DNA of 7,658 nt from positions 1 to 7,658 of the forward strand of contig JAFTEK010000150.1 in NCBI GenBank assembly GCA_017453705.1, read 5' to 3'. A program made the translations under genes and the position numbers. The notes beneath the pieces were generated by a model that did no database searches, was not told the DNA's origin, and worked only from the letters and a program-made list of their open reading frames with translations. Shown here in pieces: positions 1 through 6,428 of this stretch. Numbering within the stretch: the stretch's first letter is position 1; the number at the start of each line of letters is the position of its first letter. The DNA is from Treponema sp. Its GTDB lineage: Bacteria > Spirochaetota > Spirochaetia > Treponematales > Treponemataceae.

Positions 1-417
1 AAAGTAGGCCTTTGCTATGGCGAGGAGTTTTTCTTCTTTTTCTCCCTTCATTTCCTCGTTCTTGAGCAGGGTTTCTGTGTCATAGTGGATGGAGCGGAGC
101 GTCTTGGAGAAGTGTGTCATCATCTTCTCCATAAGTTCTTTGTTCTTTGATATTGTGTTTTCGAATTCTTGTACTGTCAGCATTACAACCAGGCAGTCGG
201 ACAAAGCCCGTGCCGTGTCAGTGCGGGGTTTATGGACGATCGCGTTCTTTACGCCGAAGAATTCCCCCTGCTTTACCATCTCCTTTACTTCCATCTTGGT
301 TCTTATGTCAACAGCGTTCAGCTCAACGCTTCCAGACTGAAGAATGAAGATACGGTCGTCCTTGTCACCTGCAAAGAAAATTATATTTCCTGGCTTATAG
401 GCCATCTGCTTTGGCAT
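1..417 (-). CDS. Cyclic nucleotide-binding domain protein, N-terminal part (runs off the window)
   Basis: Reading the - strand from the ATG at 417-415 gives 139 codons without a stop, open at the left window edge, so the C-terminus is missing. The start is supported by AGGAG at 430-426, eight bases upstream. The protein begins MPKQMAYKPGNIIFFAGDKD. A beta-roll pattern follows: ILQSGSVELN, then GEFFGVKNAI and PRTDTARAL, resembling the phosphate-binding cassette of the Crp/PKA cyclic-nucleotide-binding fold, then VVMLTVQEFENTI. The tail visible here (about residues 95-139) is Lys/Glu-rich and probably helical. No DNA-binding helix-turn-helix is visible, but the end is cut off. Family knowledge suggests a sensor or scaffold domain; the ligand is not deducible, and the cassette is degenerate enough that nucleotide binding is uncertain. 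It is transcribed divergently from the PHP gene. Confidence 0.85.
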   Translation of the reverse strand, partial: MPKQMAYKPGNIIFFAGDKDDRIFILQSGSVELNAVDIRTKMEVKEMVKQGEFFGVKNAIVHKPRTDTARALSDCLVVMLTVQEFENTISKNKELMEKMMTHFSKTLRSIHYDTETLLKNEEMKGEKEEKLLAIAKAYF

Positions 418-445
418 ATTAAAAACTCCTGAATACTGAATGGTT

Positions 446-471
446 GTCTCAAGGGGGCATAGCCTTGAAAC
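446..471 (-). promoter_or_regulatory. Hairpin in the 5' leader of the cyclic-nucleotide-binding gene
   Basis: Positions 446-454 and 463-471 form a 9-bp stem with an 8-base loop, about 16 bases upstream of the AGGAG of the - strand gene. In the - strand transcript the only imperfect pair is a G-U wobble, while in + RNA it would be a C-A mismatch. This favours a role in the leader of the - strand gene. No function is known; it may tune mRNA stability or translation. Confidence 0.4.
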
Positions 472-495
472 TCCAATTCCTCTATATTTTCTCAT

Positions 496-547
496 TTTAG
501 CATAAAAGCTCCTTTTATGCTATCTTTTTTTTTGCTTTTATGCTAAA
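496..547. repeat. Three-arm repeat in the divergent promoter region (operator or alternative hairpins)
   Basis: TAGCATAAAAG at 498-508 is followed after three bases by its exact reverse complement CTTTTATGCTA (512-522). A third arm, CTTTTATGCTAAA, lies at 535-547. Arm 1 can pair either with arm 2 (11 bp) or with arm 3 (13 bp from 496-508). A run of nine T (525-533) follows the first hairpin, which is a terminator-like layout on the + strand. The element lies between two divergent starts, 14 bases before the PHP start codon. It could be an operator with three half-sites, an attenuator with mutually exclusive hairpins, or a simple AT-rich terminator. The sequence does not decide between these. 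Confidence 0.6.
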
Positions 548-560
548 TTTAGCCTAATCT

Positions 561-1439
561 ATGATAGACTTGCACTCTCATTCAACGGCATCTGACGGAT
601 GCTATTCGCCTTCCGCTTTGATTAGGAAGGCCGTGGCTTCTGGTCTTTCTGTCCTTGCTTTGACTGACCATGACAATTGTTCCGGCCTTATGGAGGCTCA
701 GGAAGAGGCTGCTCGGCAGGGGATCATCTTTGTGCCGGGGGTGGAGCTGAACATAGATTGGCCGACAGGGGAATTCCATTTGCTCGGACTGGCTCTCAAA
801 ACGCTCTCTCCCTCATTAAGGGATGTTATTGCTTTCTTGGAGGACGGGAGGCGGCAGCGTAACGAGCAGATGGCGGAAAAGCTTAGGGAAAACGGTGTTG
901 ATATAAATCTTGATGAGCTCAGGGGGGCTTTTGACACGCAGGAGCTGGGCAGGCCGCACTTCGCCGCCATGCTTGTCCAGAAGGGATATGTCAAAACCCG
1001 GCAGCAGGCTTTTGACAAATATTTTGCCAAGGGGAGACCCTGTTTTGTGGACAAGGCCGGCTCGGATTTATCAGTGGCTGTCGCGGCCATAAAGGACTCA
1101 GGCGGCATTCCCGTGCAGGCCCACCCCCTGTCCATGTTTGTCTCCTGGGGGAAAATACCTGAGAAACTGTTGGAAGTGCAGGCCGCTGGTGTAATGGGGC
1201 TGGAGGCATGGCATCCCGGTGCCAGGATTTCCGAGGCGGAGCGGCTTGAAGAGCTTGCCCATTCAATGGGAATCATCGCGACGGGGGGCAGTGACTTTCA
1301 TGGTGAGAAAGTCAGGTCTGACCGAAAGCTTGGCTTTAGCTCAGGGGGGCTAAAGATAAAGGATTCTTTTTTCTACGATGAGCCTTTACCCCTTGTGAAC
1401 AAAACAAGGGGTAGTGAGGACCTTAGCTTTAGAATTTAA
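561..1439 (+). CDS. PHP-domain phosphoesterase/nuclease, YciV/TrpH (RNase AM-like) family
   Basis: The 292-residue protein carries the complete PHP metal-site pattern: DLHSHSTASDG (His5, His7, Asp12), TDHDN (Asp36-His37-Asp38), GVEL (Glu62), EFHLLG (His73), GRPH (130-133), QAHP (His188), GLEAWHPG (Glu215, His218) and GGSDFHG (Asp245, His247). The region between about 75 and 185 matches the insertion seen in YciV/TrpH proteins. Characterised relatives are trinuclear-metal enzymes acting as 5'-3' exoribonuclease on RNA 5' ends and as 3',5'-nucleoside bisphosphate phosphatase; the substrate here is inferred from family. The start is chosen because the family begins MIDLHxHSxxSDG. There is no Shine-Dalgarno sequence before it, so the message may be leaderless or nearly so. 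The last 35 residues, after RKLGF, extend beyond the usual end and are encoded by DNA rich in inverted repeats. It is a stand-alone gene, 200 bases ahead of rplU. Confidence 0.93.
   Translation: MIDLHSHSTASDGCYSPSALIRKAVASGLSVLALTDHDNCSGLMEAQEEAARQGIIFVPGVELNIDWPTGEFHLLGLALKTLSPSLRDVIAFLEDGRRQRNEQMAEKLRENGVDINLDELRGAFDTQELGRPHFAAMLVQKGYVKTRQQAFDKYFAKGRPCFVDKAGSDLSVAVAAIKDSGGIPVQAHPLSMFVSWGKIPEKLLEVQAAGVMGLEAWHPGARISEAERLEELAHSMGIIATGGSDFHGEKVRSDRKLGFSSGGLKIKDSFFYDEPLPLVNKTRGSEDLSFRI
1334..1413 (+). repeat. Two hairpins inside the 3' end of the PHP gene
   Basis: CTTTAGC (1334-1340) pairs with GCTAAAG (1349-1355), a 7-bp stem with an 8-base loop. TACCCCTTGT (1387-1396) pairs with ACAAGGGGTA (1404-1413), a perfect 10-bp stem with a 7-base loop. 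Both lie in codons for the C-terminal tail that goes beyond the conserved PHP fold. They may be a palindromic element that became coding sequence, or act in 3'-end processing or termination. Neither is followed by a T-run. Confidence 0.5.
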
Positions 1440-1474
1440 TTGACGTTTTTCAAATGTTTTTGTATTGCGGGAAC

Positions 1475-1506
1475 CTCGAAAAATTGCGCTTGGAGCGTTT
1501 TTCGAG
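1475..1506. repeat. Dispersed hairpin repeat, copy A
   Basis: CTCGAAAAA (1475-1483) and TTTTTCGAG (1498-1506) form a 9-bp stem. An inner CGC/GCG (1487-1489, 1495-1497) can extend the pairing past a small bulge. The first 17 bases are identical to 6832-6848 (copy B), also intergenic and after a gene end, so this is a dispersed repeat and not a one-off hairpin. Its position after the PHP gene and before the rplU promoter would suit a bidirectional terminator or a REP-like element. Confidence 0.6.
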
Positions 1507-1529
1507 ATGCCCTTGTGCCTTTTCTACCC

Positions 1530-1559
1530 TTGACTTTTTATGTGAAAAACTGCTAAAGT
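1530..1559 (+). promoter_or_regulatory. Sigma-70-type promoter of the rplU operon
   Basis: TTGACT (1530-1535) lies 18 bases before TAAAGT (1554-1559), close to the -35 and -10 consensus with acceptable spacing. Transcription would begin near 1566, leaving a leader of about 74 bases before rplU. TATAGA (1559-1564) is a possible alternative -10 but its spacing is too long. This is the best + strand promoter I see ahead of the ribosomal genes. Confidence 0.6.
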
Positions 1560-1582
1560 ATAGAGCGTTTATGCGTTCATAG

Positions 1583-1627
1583 GCTCATGACAGACCCGCT
1601 ACCTGGCAAGAGCAAATAGTTTTTTTT
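1583..1627 (+). promoter_or_regulatory. rplU: Structured leader of rplU with poly-T tract
   Basis: Bases 1583-1593 and 1603-1613 can pair as 4+2+3 bp separated by two 1x1 mismatches (A-A and A-G), with a 9-base loop. Eight T follow at 1620-1627, directly ahead of the rplU AGAGG. The six bases between stem and T-run make it a poor classical terminator. Ribosomal protein leaders often bind their own product, and an L21 leader is known in Firmicutes. I do not recognise that motif here, so autoregulation is only a hypothesis. Confidence 0.35.
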
Positions 1628-1639
1628 CAGAGGTTTAAG

Positions 1640-1957
1640 ATGTACGCTATCGTTGAATACAACGGCAACCAGTACAAGGTAGAGAAGGATGCAGTCCTCA
1701 CGTTTGCAAAGATTAACGATGCTAAAGAGGGCGAGACGATTACGATTGACAAGGTTCTCCTCGTCAGCGATGGGGATAAGGTTAATGTCGGAACTCCTTA
1801 TGTTTCTGGTGCTAAGGTCACGGTCGAAGTTGGAAATACCTTCCGTGACAAGAAGATTCTTGTTCTTAAGTACAAATCCAAGAAGGACTACCACCGTCTG
1901 CATGGGCACAGGGACTGCTTCACTGATGTGAAGGTAAAGGACATTGTTGTTGCTTGA
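1640..1957 (+). CDS. rplU: 50S ribosomal protein L21
   Basis: The 105-residue protein has the usual L21 length. It starts MYAIVEYNGNQYKVEKDAVL, a typical L21 N-terminus, and carries near its end the L21 signature (KSKKDYHRLHGHRDCFTDVKV region, about residues 78-99), a basic His/Arg-rich loop that contacts 23S rRNA. L21 binds 23S rRNA and is an assembly protein of the large subunit. The start follows AGAGG at 1629-1633 by six bases. It is the first gene of the ribosomal group, preceded by a promoter and a structured leader, and is followed after nine bases by prp. I see nothing unusual in the coding sequence. Confidence 0.98.
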   Translation: MYAIVEYNGNQYKVEKDAVLTFAKINDAKEGETITIDKVLLVSDGDKVNVGTPYVSGAKVTVEVGNTFRDKKILVLKYKSKKDYHRLHGHRDCFTDVKVKDIVVA

Positions 1958-1966
1958 TGGGCGGCA

Positions 1967-2302
1967 ATGACGCATGTTGTCCTGACTTGTTCCTATGACG
2001 GTCGCCTGAGGGAGCTTTGTGCCTCAGGTCATGCTGGTCATGGGAAGACGGGGCATGATATAGTCTGTGCTGCGGAAAGCTTTCTGCTCAGGACTGTTAT
2101 TGATGTCTTGGAGTCCGGTGGAGATGCTTTGCTGCTGGAAAAGGATTTATCCAGGCGCGGCGAGCTTCGCTTAAAGGTTGCCGACTATGGAAAGTCCGCT
2201 GTGGAGCGGCTTTCATGCGTCGCGGATTTTGTAAGGAAAGGGATGCAGAGCCTTTCCGAGGATTATCCTGAAAGTGTCAGCTTTAAGGAAGTCCGAGAAT
2301 AA
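1967..2302 (+). CDS. prp: Ribosomal-processing cysteine protease Prp (YsxB family)
   Basis: The 111-residue protein contains GHAGHGKTGHDIVCAAES, the Prp active-site signature. His22 and Cys34 fall exactly at the numbers of the catalytic His and Cys in Staphylococcus aureus Prp. The C-terminal region ending SEDYPESVSFKEVRE also matches the family. In Firmicutes, Prp removes an N-terminal extension from L27 before its assembly into the 50S subunit. The gene sits between rplU and rpmA, its usual place. However, L27 in this window starts directly with the mature-type sequence and has no such extension, so the substrate here is unclear. It is translated nine bases after rplU with only a weak ribosome-binding site (GGGCGG region), suggesting translational coupling. 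Confidence 0.93.
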   Translation: MTHVVLTCSYDGRLRELCASGHAGHGKTGHDIVCAAESFLLRTVIDVLESGGDALLLEKDLSRRGELRLKVADYGKSAVERLSCVADFVRKGMQSLSEDYPESVSFKEVRE

Positions 2303-2346
2303 AAGGCTTTGGATTATTGTGTTTGGAAATTTAACGGAGGAATAAT

Positions 2347-2655
2347 ATGGGACGTAGCAAAGGTGGAAGCGGTGCAAAGAACGGCCGCGATTCAAACCCT
2401 AAGCATTTGGGAGTTAAAGTTTACGGTGGCCAGCTGATTTCAGCAGGTTCCATCATAGTCAAGCAGCGTGGAACGCCGATTCATCCCGGTGACAATGTGA
2501 AGAGGGCTGGTGATGACAGCCTCTTCGCTACTGTTGATGGAAAGGTCGTGTTCGGCGAGAGGCGGAATCGCAAGACTGTTTCCGTTGAGCCGATGGCCGT
2601 CGAATCGGTCTTTATCGGAAGGCGTGAGCCTAAGCTTGTTCCTGCGAAGGCATAA
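2347..2655 (+). CDS. rpmA: 50S ribosomal protein L27
   Basis: The 102-residue protein begins [16 protein letters not shown], followed by the L27 pattern [20 protein letters not shown] and [20 protein letters not shown]. The flexible N-terminal tail of L27 reaches the peptidyl-transferase centre. The start is fixed by GGAGG at 2336-2340, six bases before ATG. An in-frame stop at 2332-2334 rules out an N-terminal extension, so no Prp cleavage site is present. At the other end it is about 15 residues longer than E. coli L27, ending [14 protein letters not shown]; this basic tail is a mild oddity, possibly lineage-specific. It is the last gene before a strong terminator. Confidence 0.98.
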   Translation: MGRSKGGSGAKNGRDSNPKHLGVKVYGGQLISAGSIIVKQRGTPIHPGDNVKRAGDDSLFATVDGKVVFGERRNRKTVSVEPMAVESVFIGRREPKLVPAKA

Positions 2656-2682
2656 GCCTGTCGCTCTGGTTTGATTTTGACT

Positions 2683-2716
2683 GCCCGGTCTGGTTATTCC
2701 ATGCCGGGCTTTTTTT
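2683..2716 (+). terminator. Rho-independent terminator after rpmA
   Basis: GCCCGG (2683-2688) pairs with CCGGGC (2704-2709) around a 15-base loop and is followed directly by seven T (2710-2716). It lies 27 bases after the rpmA stop and 19 bases before obgE, so it should end most ribosomal-protein transcripts. Read-through, or a promoter I could not find, would feed obgE. It may act as an attenuator that lowers expression of the downstream assembly genes. Confidence 0.85.
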
Positions 2717-2735
2717 ATAAGGAAAGAAAGGTTTT

Positions 2736-3884
2736 ATGGTTGATTTTGCTGATGAAGCCGTGATAACCGTCATCTCAGGGAAGGGCGGGAACGGCTGTAT
2801 ATCATTTCGCCGTGAGAAATATATTCCTAACGGTGGTCCTAATGGTGGCGATGGTGGTCGTGGCGGTGATGTCGTGTTTGTTGTCCGGCGTAACTTGCGG
2901 ACTCTGGCCCATTTGAGGTTCCACCCGATTTTCAAGGCAAAGAACGGTCAGGACGGAATGGGCTGGAACAAGTATGGCAAGGACGGAGAGGATGTTGTCA
3001 TCCCGGTTCCGCCGGGGACTATACTTAAAGATGCCGAGTCTGGAGAGGTCATACGGGATTTCAAGGATGACGAGGAGGGCACATCCCTTGTCCTCCTAAA
3101 AGGTGGCAAAGGTGGCTGGGGAAACGTGCACTTCAAGAGCAGCACCAACCAGGCTCCCCGCTATGCCCACAAGGGTACGCTTGGCGAGGAGAAGAAGCTT
3201 AGGGTGGAGCTTTCGATTATGGCTGATATAGGTCTTGTGGGATTCCCCAATGCCGGTAAATCCAGCCTCTTGGACTTCTTTACCAATGCCAGGCCTAAAA
3301 TAGCTCCTTATCCGTTCACGACCAAGGTTCCGAACTTGGGGGTTCTGCATGTGGATGAAAACAACGACATAATCATCGCCGACATTCCGGGCATCATCGA
3401 GGGGGCGTCTGAGGGGGCAGGTCTGGGGATTAAGTTCCTCAAGCATATCTCACGCACTGCCGGCCTTCTCTTTATGATTGACTGCTCCGATGAAGGCTGC
3501 CTTTCCGCCTACGACGCGCTCGTCAAGGAGCTTTCCAGCTATGGCAGAGGCCTTGCCGACAAGCCCCGGATAGTCCTGTGCAACAAGATTGATTTGGATG
3601 GAGCTTCCGAGATGGCCGCCAAGGTCAAGGAAAAAATCCTTGCGGAAGGCCAGGACGTGAATGTCATCCCTGTCTCTGTCATGGCACGAACCAACATGGG
3701 GGCGGCTAAGAAGGCGATTATAGAGCTGGTGGAGAAGATGGAGCGGACTCATGCGCCCGGAAGGAATCATGCGGGTGATTCCGTTGATGGTGGGGAAAGG
3801 CATAGCTCCTTTTTGGAGACCCGCTCTGTGGATGAGGATATGGAAGTGCAGTATCCCGGTGCCGAGCCTGTGCAGGAGAGCTGA
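2736..3884 (+). CDS. obgE: GTPase Obg (50S assembly / stress GTPase)
   Basis: The 382-residue protein has the glycine-rich Obg fold at about 1-160 (GKGGNGCISFRREKYIPNGG, GGKGGWGN) followed by a TRAFAC GTPase domain. The G motifs are all intact: P-loop GFPNAGKS (169-176), switch I APYPFTT (190-196), DIPG (216-219), NKID (283-286) and SVM (314-316). Obg binds the 50S subunit late in assembly and links growth to GTP and (p)ppGpp. The C-terminus after about 337 is short, charged and low in order, and does not resemble the OCT domain of Bacillus Obg. The start follows AAAGG (2727-2731) by four bases. The stop overlaps the nadD start by one base (TGATG), so the two are co-translated. Confidence 0.97.
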   Translation: MVDFADEAVITVISGKGGNGCISFRREKYIPNGGPNGGDGGRGGDVVFVVRRNLRTLAHLRFHPIFKAKNGQDGMGWNKYGKDGEDVVIPVPPGTILKDAESGEVIRDFKDDEEGTSLVLLKGGKGGWGNVHFKSSTNQAPRYAHKGTLGEEKKLRVELSIMADIGLVGFPNAGKSSLLDFFTNARPKIAPYPFTTKVPNLGVLHVDENNDIIIADIPGIIEGASEGAGLGIKFLKHISRTAGLLFMIDCSDEGCLSAYDALVKELSSYGRGLADKPRIVLCNKIDLDGASEMAAKVKEKILAEGQDVNVIPVSVMARTNMGAAKKAIIELVEKMERTHAPGRNHAGDSVDGGERHSSFLETRSVDEDMEVQYPGAEPVQES

Positions 3885-4564
3885 TGAGAATTGCGATTCT
3901 AGGCGGGAGCTTTAACCCCGTCCATATTGGCCATCTTGCCCTTGCGGACGAAGTATGCAGTGTGCTGGGCTATGACCGCATACTTTTTATCCCGACTTAC
4001 AAGCCCCCCCATAAGGAGGCCAGGGTCGAGGTTTCGGCCGCTGACAGGCTGGAAATGGTTCGTCTTGCCTGTAAGGATGATGAGAGATTTGTTGTGGAGT
4101 CCTGCGAGATAGACAGGGAAGGTGTTTCGTATACATGGGACACAGTGGGCTTCCTTGAGGAGAAATACTCCGGTGTGCTGGAGGGCAGGATTGGTCTTAT
4201 AATGGGGGATGACCTTTTGCCGGGTTTTCATCTTTGGTATCATGCCCAGGAGCTGTCCCGCCGCTGTACACTGATACTGGCCAGAAGGCCGATGACAATA
4301 GAAAGTGCATCCCATGCCAATAAACCGCATGGTGCATACGCTGATGCGAGCTTTGCCTCCAACCTGGATTATGATTTTTCTACTGACCCCCTCTTTGCGG
4401 ATGCCGTCCGTCTTTCCAATGCGGCGATTCCCCTTAGCTCCACTGATATAAGAACCAGGGCGGGGGAGGGCAGGGGATTCAAGTATCTTGTTCCTGCCGG
4501 TGTTTTCCGCTATATTATGGAAAGAAGGCTTTATACTCATGGAAATGACGAAGGAACTGATTGA
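3884..4564 (+). CDS. nadD: Nicotinate-mononucleotide adenylyltransferase
   Basis: The 226-residue protein starts MRIAILGGSFNPVHIGHLAL, containing the nucleotidyltransferase signature GGSFNPVHIGH with HxGH at 14-17, and ends with SSTDIR (185-190), the second ATP-contacting motif of the family. NadD makes deamido-NAD from nicotinate mononucleotide and ATP in the cytoplasm and is a shared step of de novo and salvage NAD synthesis. AGGAG at 3874-3878 lies within the end of obgE, five bases ahead of the ATG. The 3' end overlaps yqeK by 26 bases. The pairing nadD-yqeK downstream of obg is common in bacteria, and the length is normal. Confidence 0.97.
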   Translation: MRIAILGGSFNPVHIGHLALADEVCSVLGYDRILFIPTYKPPHKEARVEVSAADRLEMVRLACKDDERFVVESCEIDREGVSYTWDTVGFLEEKYSGVLEGRIGLIMGDDLLPGFHLWYHAQELSRRCTLILARRPMTIESASHANKPHGAYADASFASNLDYDFSTDPLFADAVRLSNAAIPLSSTDIRTRAGEGRGFKYLVPAGVFRYIMERRLYTHGNDEGTD

Positions 4565-5159
4565 CAAGGTTAGCGCGGCTGCCCAGGCCGCCGAGAAGAA
4601 GGAGCGCTGGGAGCATAGTCTTAGGGTCGCGGCGACAGCAGAGCTTATGTGTGACATGTTCGGAGTTTCCCCAGAGAAGGGCTATCTTGCCGGGATTGCG
4701 CATGATATGTGCAAGGATATGGAGGACTCCGAGATGCTGTCCCTTGCAGCCAAGGACGGCCAGCCTATTTCCGATGTAGAAAGGAAGAAACCCGCCCTTC
4801 TGCACGGCAGGGCGGCCGCGATGAAGCTGATGCAGGACTTTGGAATTGACGATGCAGATATAATCCAGGCGGTCTCCCGGCATACGATGGGCGGGGCCAG
4901 CCTGTGCCCTTTGGCCAAGATAATCTATGCGGCGGACAAGATAGAGCCTGGCCGCCCCCAGTCCACACAAGAATACCGTGATGCCCTCTTTGCCAGGAGC
5001 CTTGATGCCCTCACTCTTGAAGTCCTGGAGGAGAATATGCGTTACTTGGAGTCCAAGGGCAAGAAGGTCGCGGATGTGAGTGTGCGTTTCAGGGAGAGCC
5101 TTAGGCGTGATATCGCCAGGGATGCCCAGATAGCGGCCGCCCTGTCAGGGAGCTTGTAG
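4539..5159 (+). CDS. yqeK: HD-domain Ap4A hydrolase YqeK
   Basis: With the start at 4539 the protein is 206 residues. The HD-domain metal ligands are visible: His26 (ERWEHSLRV), His55-Asp56 (GIAHDMCKD), His89 (ALLHGRAA), His115 (SRHTMGG) and Asp133 (YAADKIEPGR). These match YqeK, which splits diadenosine tetraphosphate symmetrically into two ADP and may curb alarmone build-up under stress. The frame is open upstream to an ATG at 4488, but that start would overlap nadD by 77 bases and add a hydrophobic leader not typical of the family. The ATG at 4539 has AGAAGG ten bases upstream and overlaps nadD by 26. ATG at 4545 is a further alternative. The next gene begins two bases after the stop. Confidence 0.93.
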   Translation: MEMTKELIDKVSAAAQAAEKKERWEHSLRVAATAELMCDMFGVSPEKGYLAGIAHDMCKDMEDSEMLSLAAKDGQPISDVERKKPALLHGRAAAMKLMQDFGIDDADIIQAVSRHTMGGASLCPLAKIIYAADKIEPGRPQSTQEYRDALFARSLDALTLEVLEENMRYLESKGKKVADVSVRFRESLRRDIARDAQIAAALSGSL

Positions 5160-5161
5160 GG

Positions 5162-6385
5162 ATGGCATTTAGCAGGGAGCAGAAAAGCGCGGCATTCATC
5201 ATGTTCATCATGGTGATTGTCGTCATGGTCGTTGTACGGATTGCTTTGTCCCTGACCCATGACCCTGTTGCTGAGAAACTCAAGAAGGATCAGGTGGTCA
5301 AGGTACTCTTTGTTATACAGGGAAAAGGCGGCGAGGCCCTGACTTCGGATGTTTTCCTATATTATCCGGCTTCCAAGAAAGGGGCGGTCATAGACATTCC
5401 CGGTAACACGGGGGCAATCTGGAAGAGCCTGGGGCGTGTTGACAGGATAGATGTGATTTACCGGGACAAGGGAATGGCCGCATACGTCGATGAGATTGAG
5501 GATTTGCTCGGTCTTGAGATTCCTTTTTCTATCGGGATAGGGGCTGATGATTTCGGACGGCTCGCGGATTATCTGGGGGGGCTGCCGGTGTTCATTCCTG
5601 ATCCTGTGGATATGCCGGACGGTTCCGGCGGCCGTTGGCTGCTCCCAAGCGGTGCTGTAAAACTGGACGGGGAGAAGCTTTCTGATTACATGAACTACCT
5701 TCTTGAGGACGAGGATAAGTCCGCGAGGGAGGAAAGACGGCTTGCGGCCTTCATATCACTGTTGACCGCCTTCAAGGAGCATCGTCCGGATATTCTGGAT
5801 AAGAACAATTTCTCTTACTATTCATCCTGCATGAACGGCAATGTGGATGGCGATGGCTTGCATGAGCTTTTGGATCTGGTGACTGATTTTGATACGAATT
5901 TCCTGACAACACAGTCCGTCCTGGGCAGTGAGAGGCTTGTGGACGGGCAGAAGCTGATTTTCCCCTTCCTGAACGGCCAGCTGGTCAAAGACGTTGTTAA
6001 ACAAAAGGTCAGGATGCTCATAGCCCAGGATTCCCAGGATAACAGGCGTGTTTATGTGCTGGAGGTTCTCAACGGGACATATCAGCAGGGGCTTGCGCGC
6101 AATGCCTCGATACTGCTGGAGAATGCAGGCTACAATATTTTTAGGGTTGGCAATGCTGACCGCATGGACTATGAGCATACGGTGATAATAAACCATATAG
6201 GCAACGAGGAGGCCGCGAGGACTCTCGGTGACTTTATAAGCTGCTACAACATGATAGATGAGGAGATAGACCTGGATGACAACAAGGATGAGGACGTGGA
6301 CTTCACGGTTATCCTTGGCGGCGACTGGGATGGGCGTTATGTCCGTGGAGCCTTCGGCAAGGAAGAGGCCGAGGAAAAAGAATAG
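5162..6385 (+). CDS. LytR-CpsA-Psr (LCP) family protein, divergent, membrane-anchored
   Basis: The 407-residue protein has one N-terminal membrane segment (about 10-31) after a short basic cytoplasmic end, so the rest should face the periplasm. Residues about 45-205 resemble the LCP domain (AVIDIPGNTG, then GLEIPFSIGIGADDFGRLAD and YLGGLPVFIPDPVDM). Residues about 296-390 match the LytR C-terminal domain (VYVLEVLNGTYQQGLARNAS ... VILGGDW). Canonical LCP enzymes transfer lipid-linked glycopolymers to peptidoglycan using arginines in IPRDT and in a YxRxR stretch. Here the first is IPGNT (Gly81) and the second region reads NYLLEDEDKSAREERR, so activity is doubtful. The C-terminus is very acidic. 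It starts two bases after yqeK, with AGGGAG nine bases ahead. Its role in the outer-membraned spirochaete envelope is unknown. Confidence 0.85.
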   Translation: MAFSREQKSAAFIMFIMVIVVMVVVRIALSLTHDPVAEKLKKDQVVKVLFVIQGKGGEALTSDVFLYYPASKKGAVIDIPGNTGAIWKSLGRVDRIDVIYRDKGMAAYVDEIEDLLGLEIPFSIGIGADDFGRLADYLGGLPVFIPDPVDMPDGSGGRWLLPSGAVKLDGEKLSDYMNYLLEDEDKSAREERRLAAFISLLTAFKEHRPDILDKNNFSYYSSCMNGNVDGDGLHELLDLVTDFDTNFLTTQSVLGSERLVDGQKLIFPFLNGQLVKDVVKQKVRMLIAQDSQDNRRVYVLEVLNGTYQQGLARNASILLENAGYNIFRVGNADRMDYEHTVIINHIGNEEAARTLGDFISCYNMIDEEIDLDDNKDEDVDFTVILGGDWDGRYVRGAFGKEEAEEKE

Positions 6386-6428
6386 GGCATCTAGGGAAAC
6401 GCTGATTAATATAGGAAGGTGAAAGTTT

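Noticed and set aside
89..432. Three overlapping + strand frames at the left end
   Set aside because: They lie over the cyclic-nucleotide-binding gene on the - strand, which is open through all 139 codons and has a good ribosome-binding site.
698..1276. 192-codon - strand frame opposite the PHP gene
   Set aside because: It is a shadow of a gene with an intact metal-binding motif set; the product is Ser/Pro-rich without a recognisable fold.
4488..4538. Upstream ATG that would lengthen YqeK by 17 residues
   Set aside because: It would overlap nadD by 77 bases and add a hydrophobic leader atypical of the family; the ATG at 4539 has AGAAGG at a plausible distance.
3899..4657. 252-codon - strand frame opposite nadD
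   Set aside because: nadD has full family motifs in the + frame. The antisense product has no recognisable domain and spans the nadD/yqeK junction.
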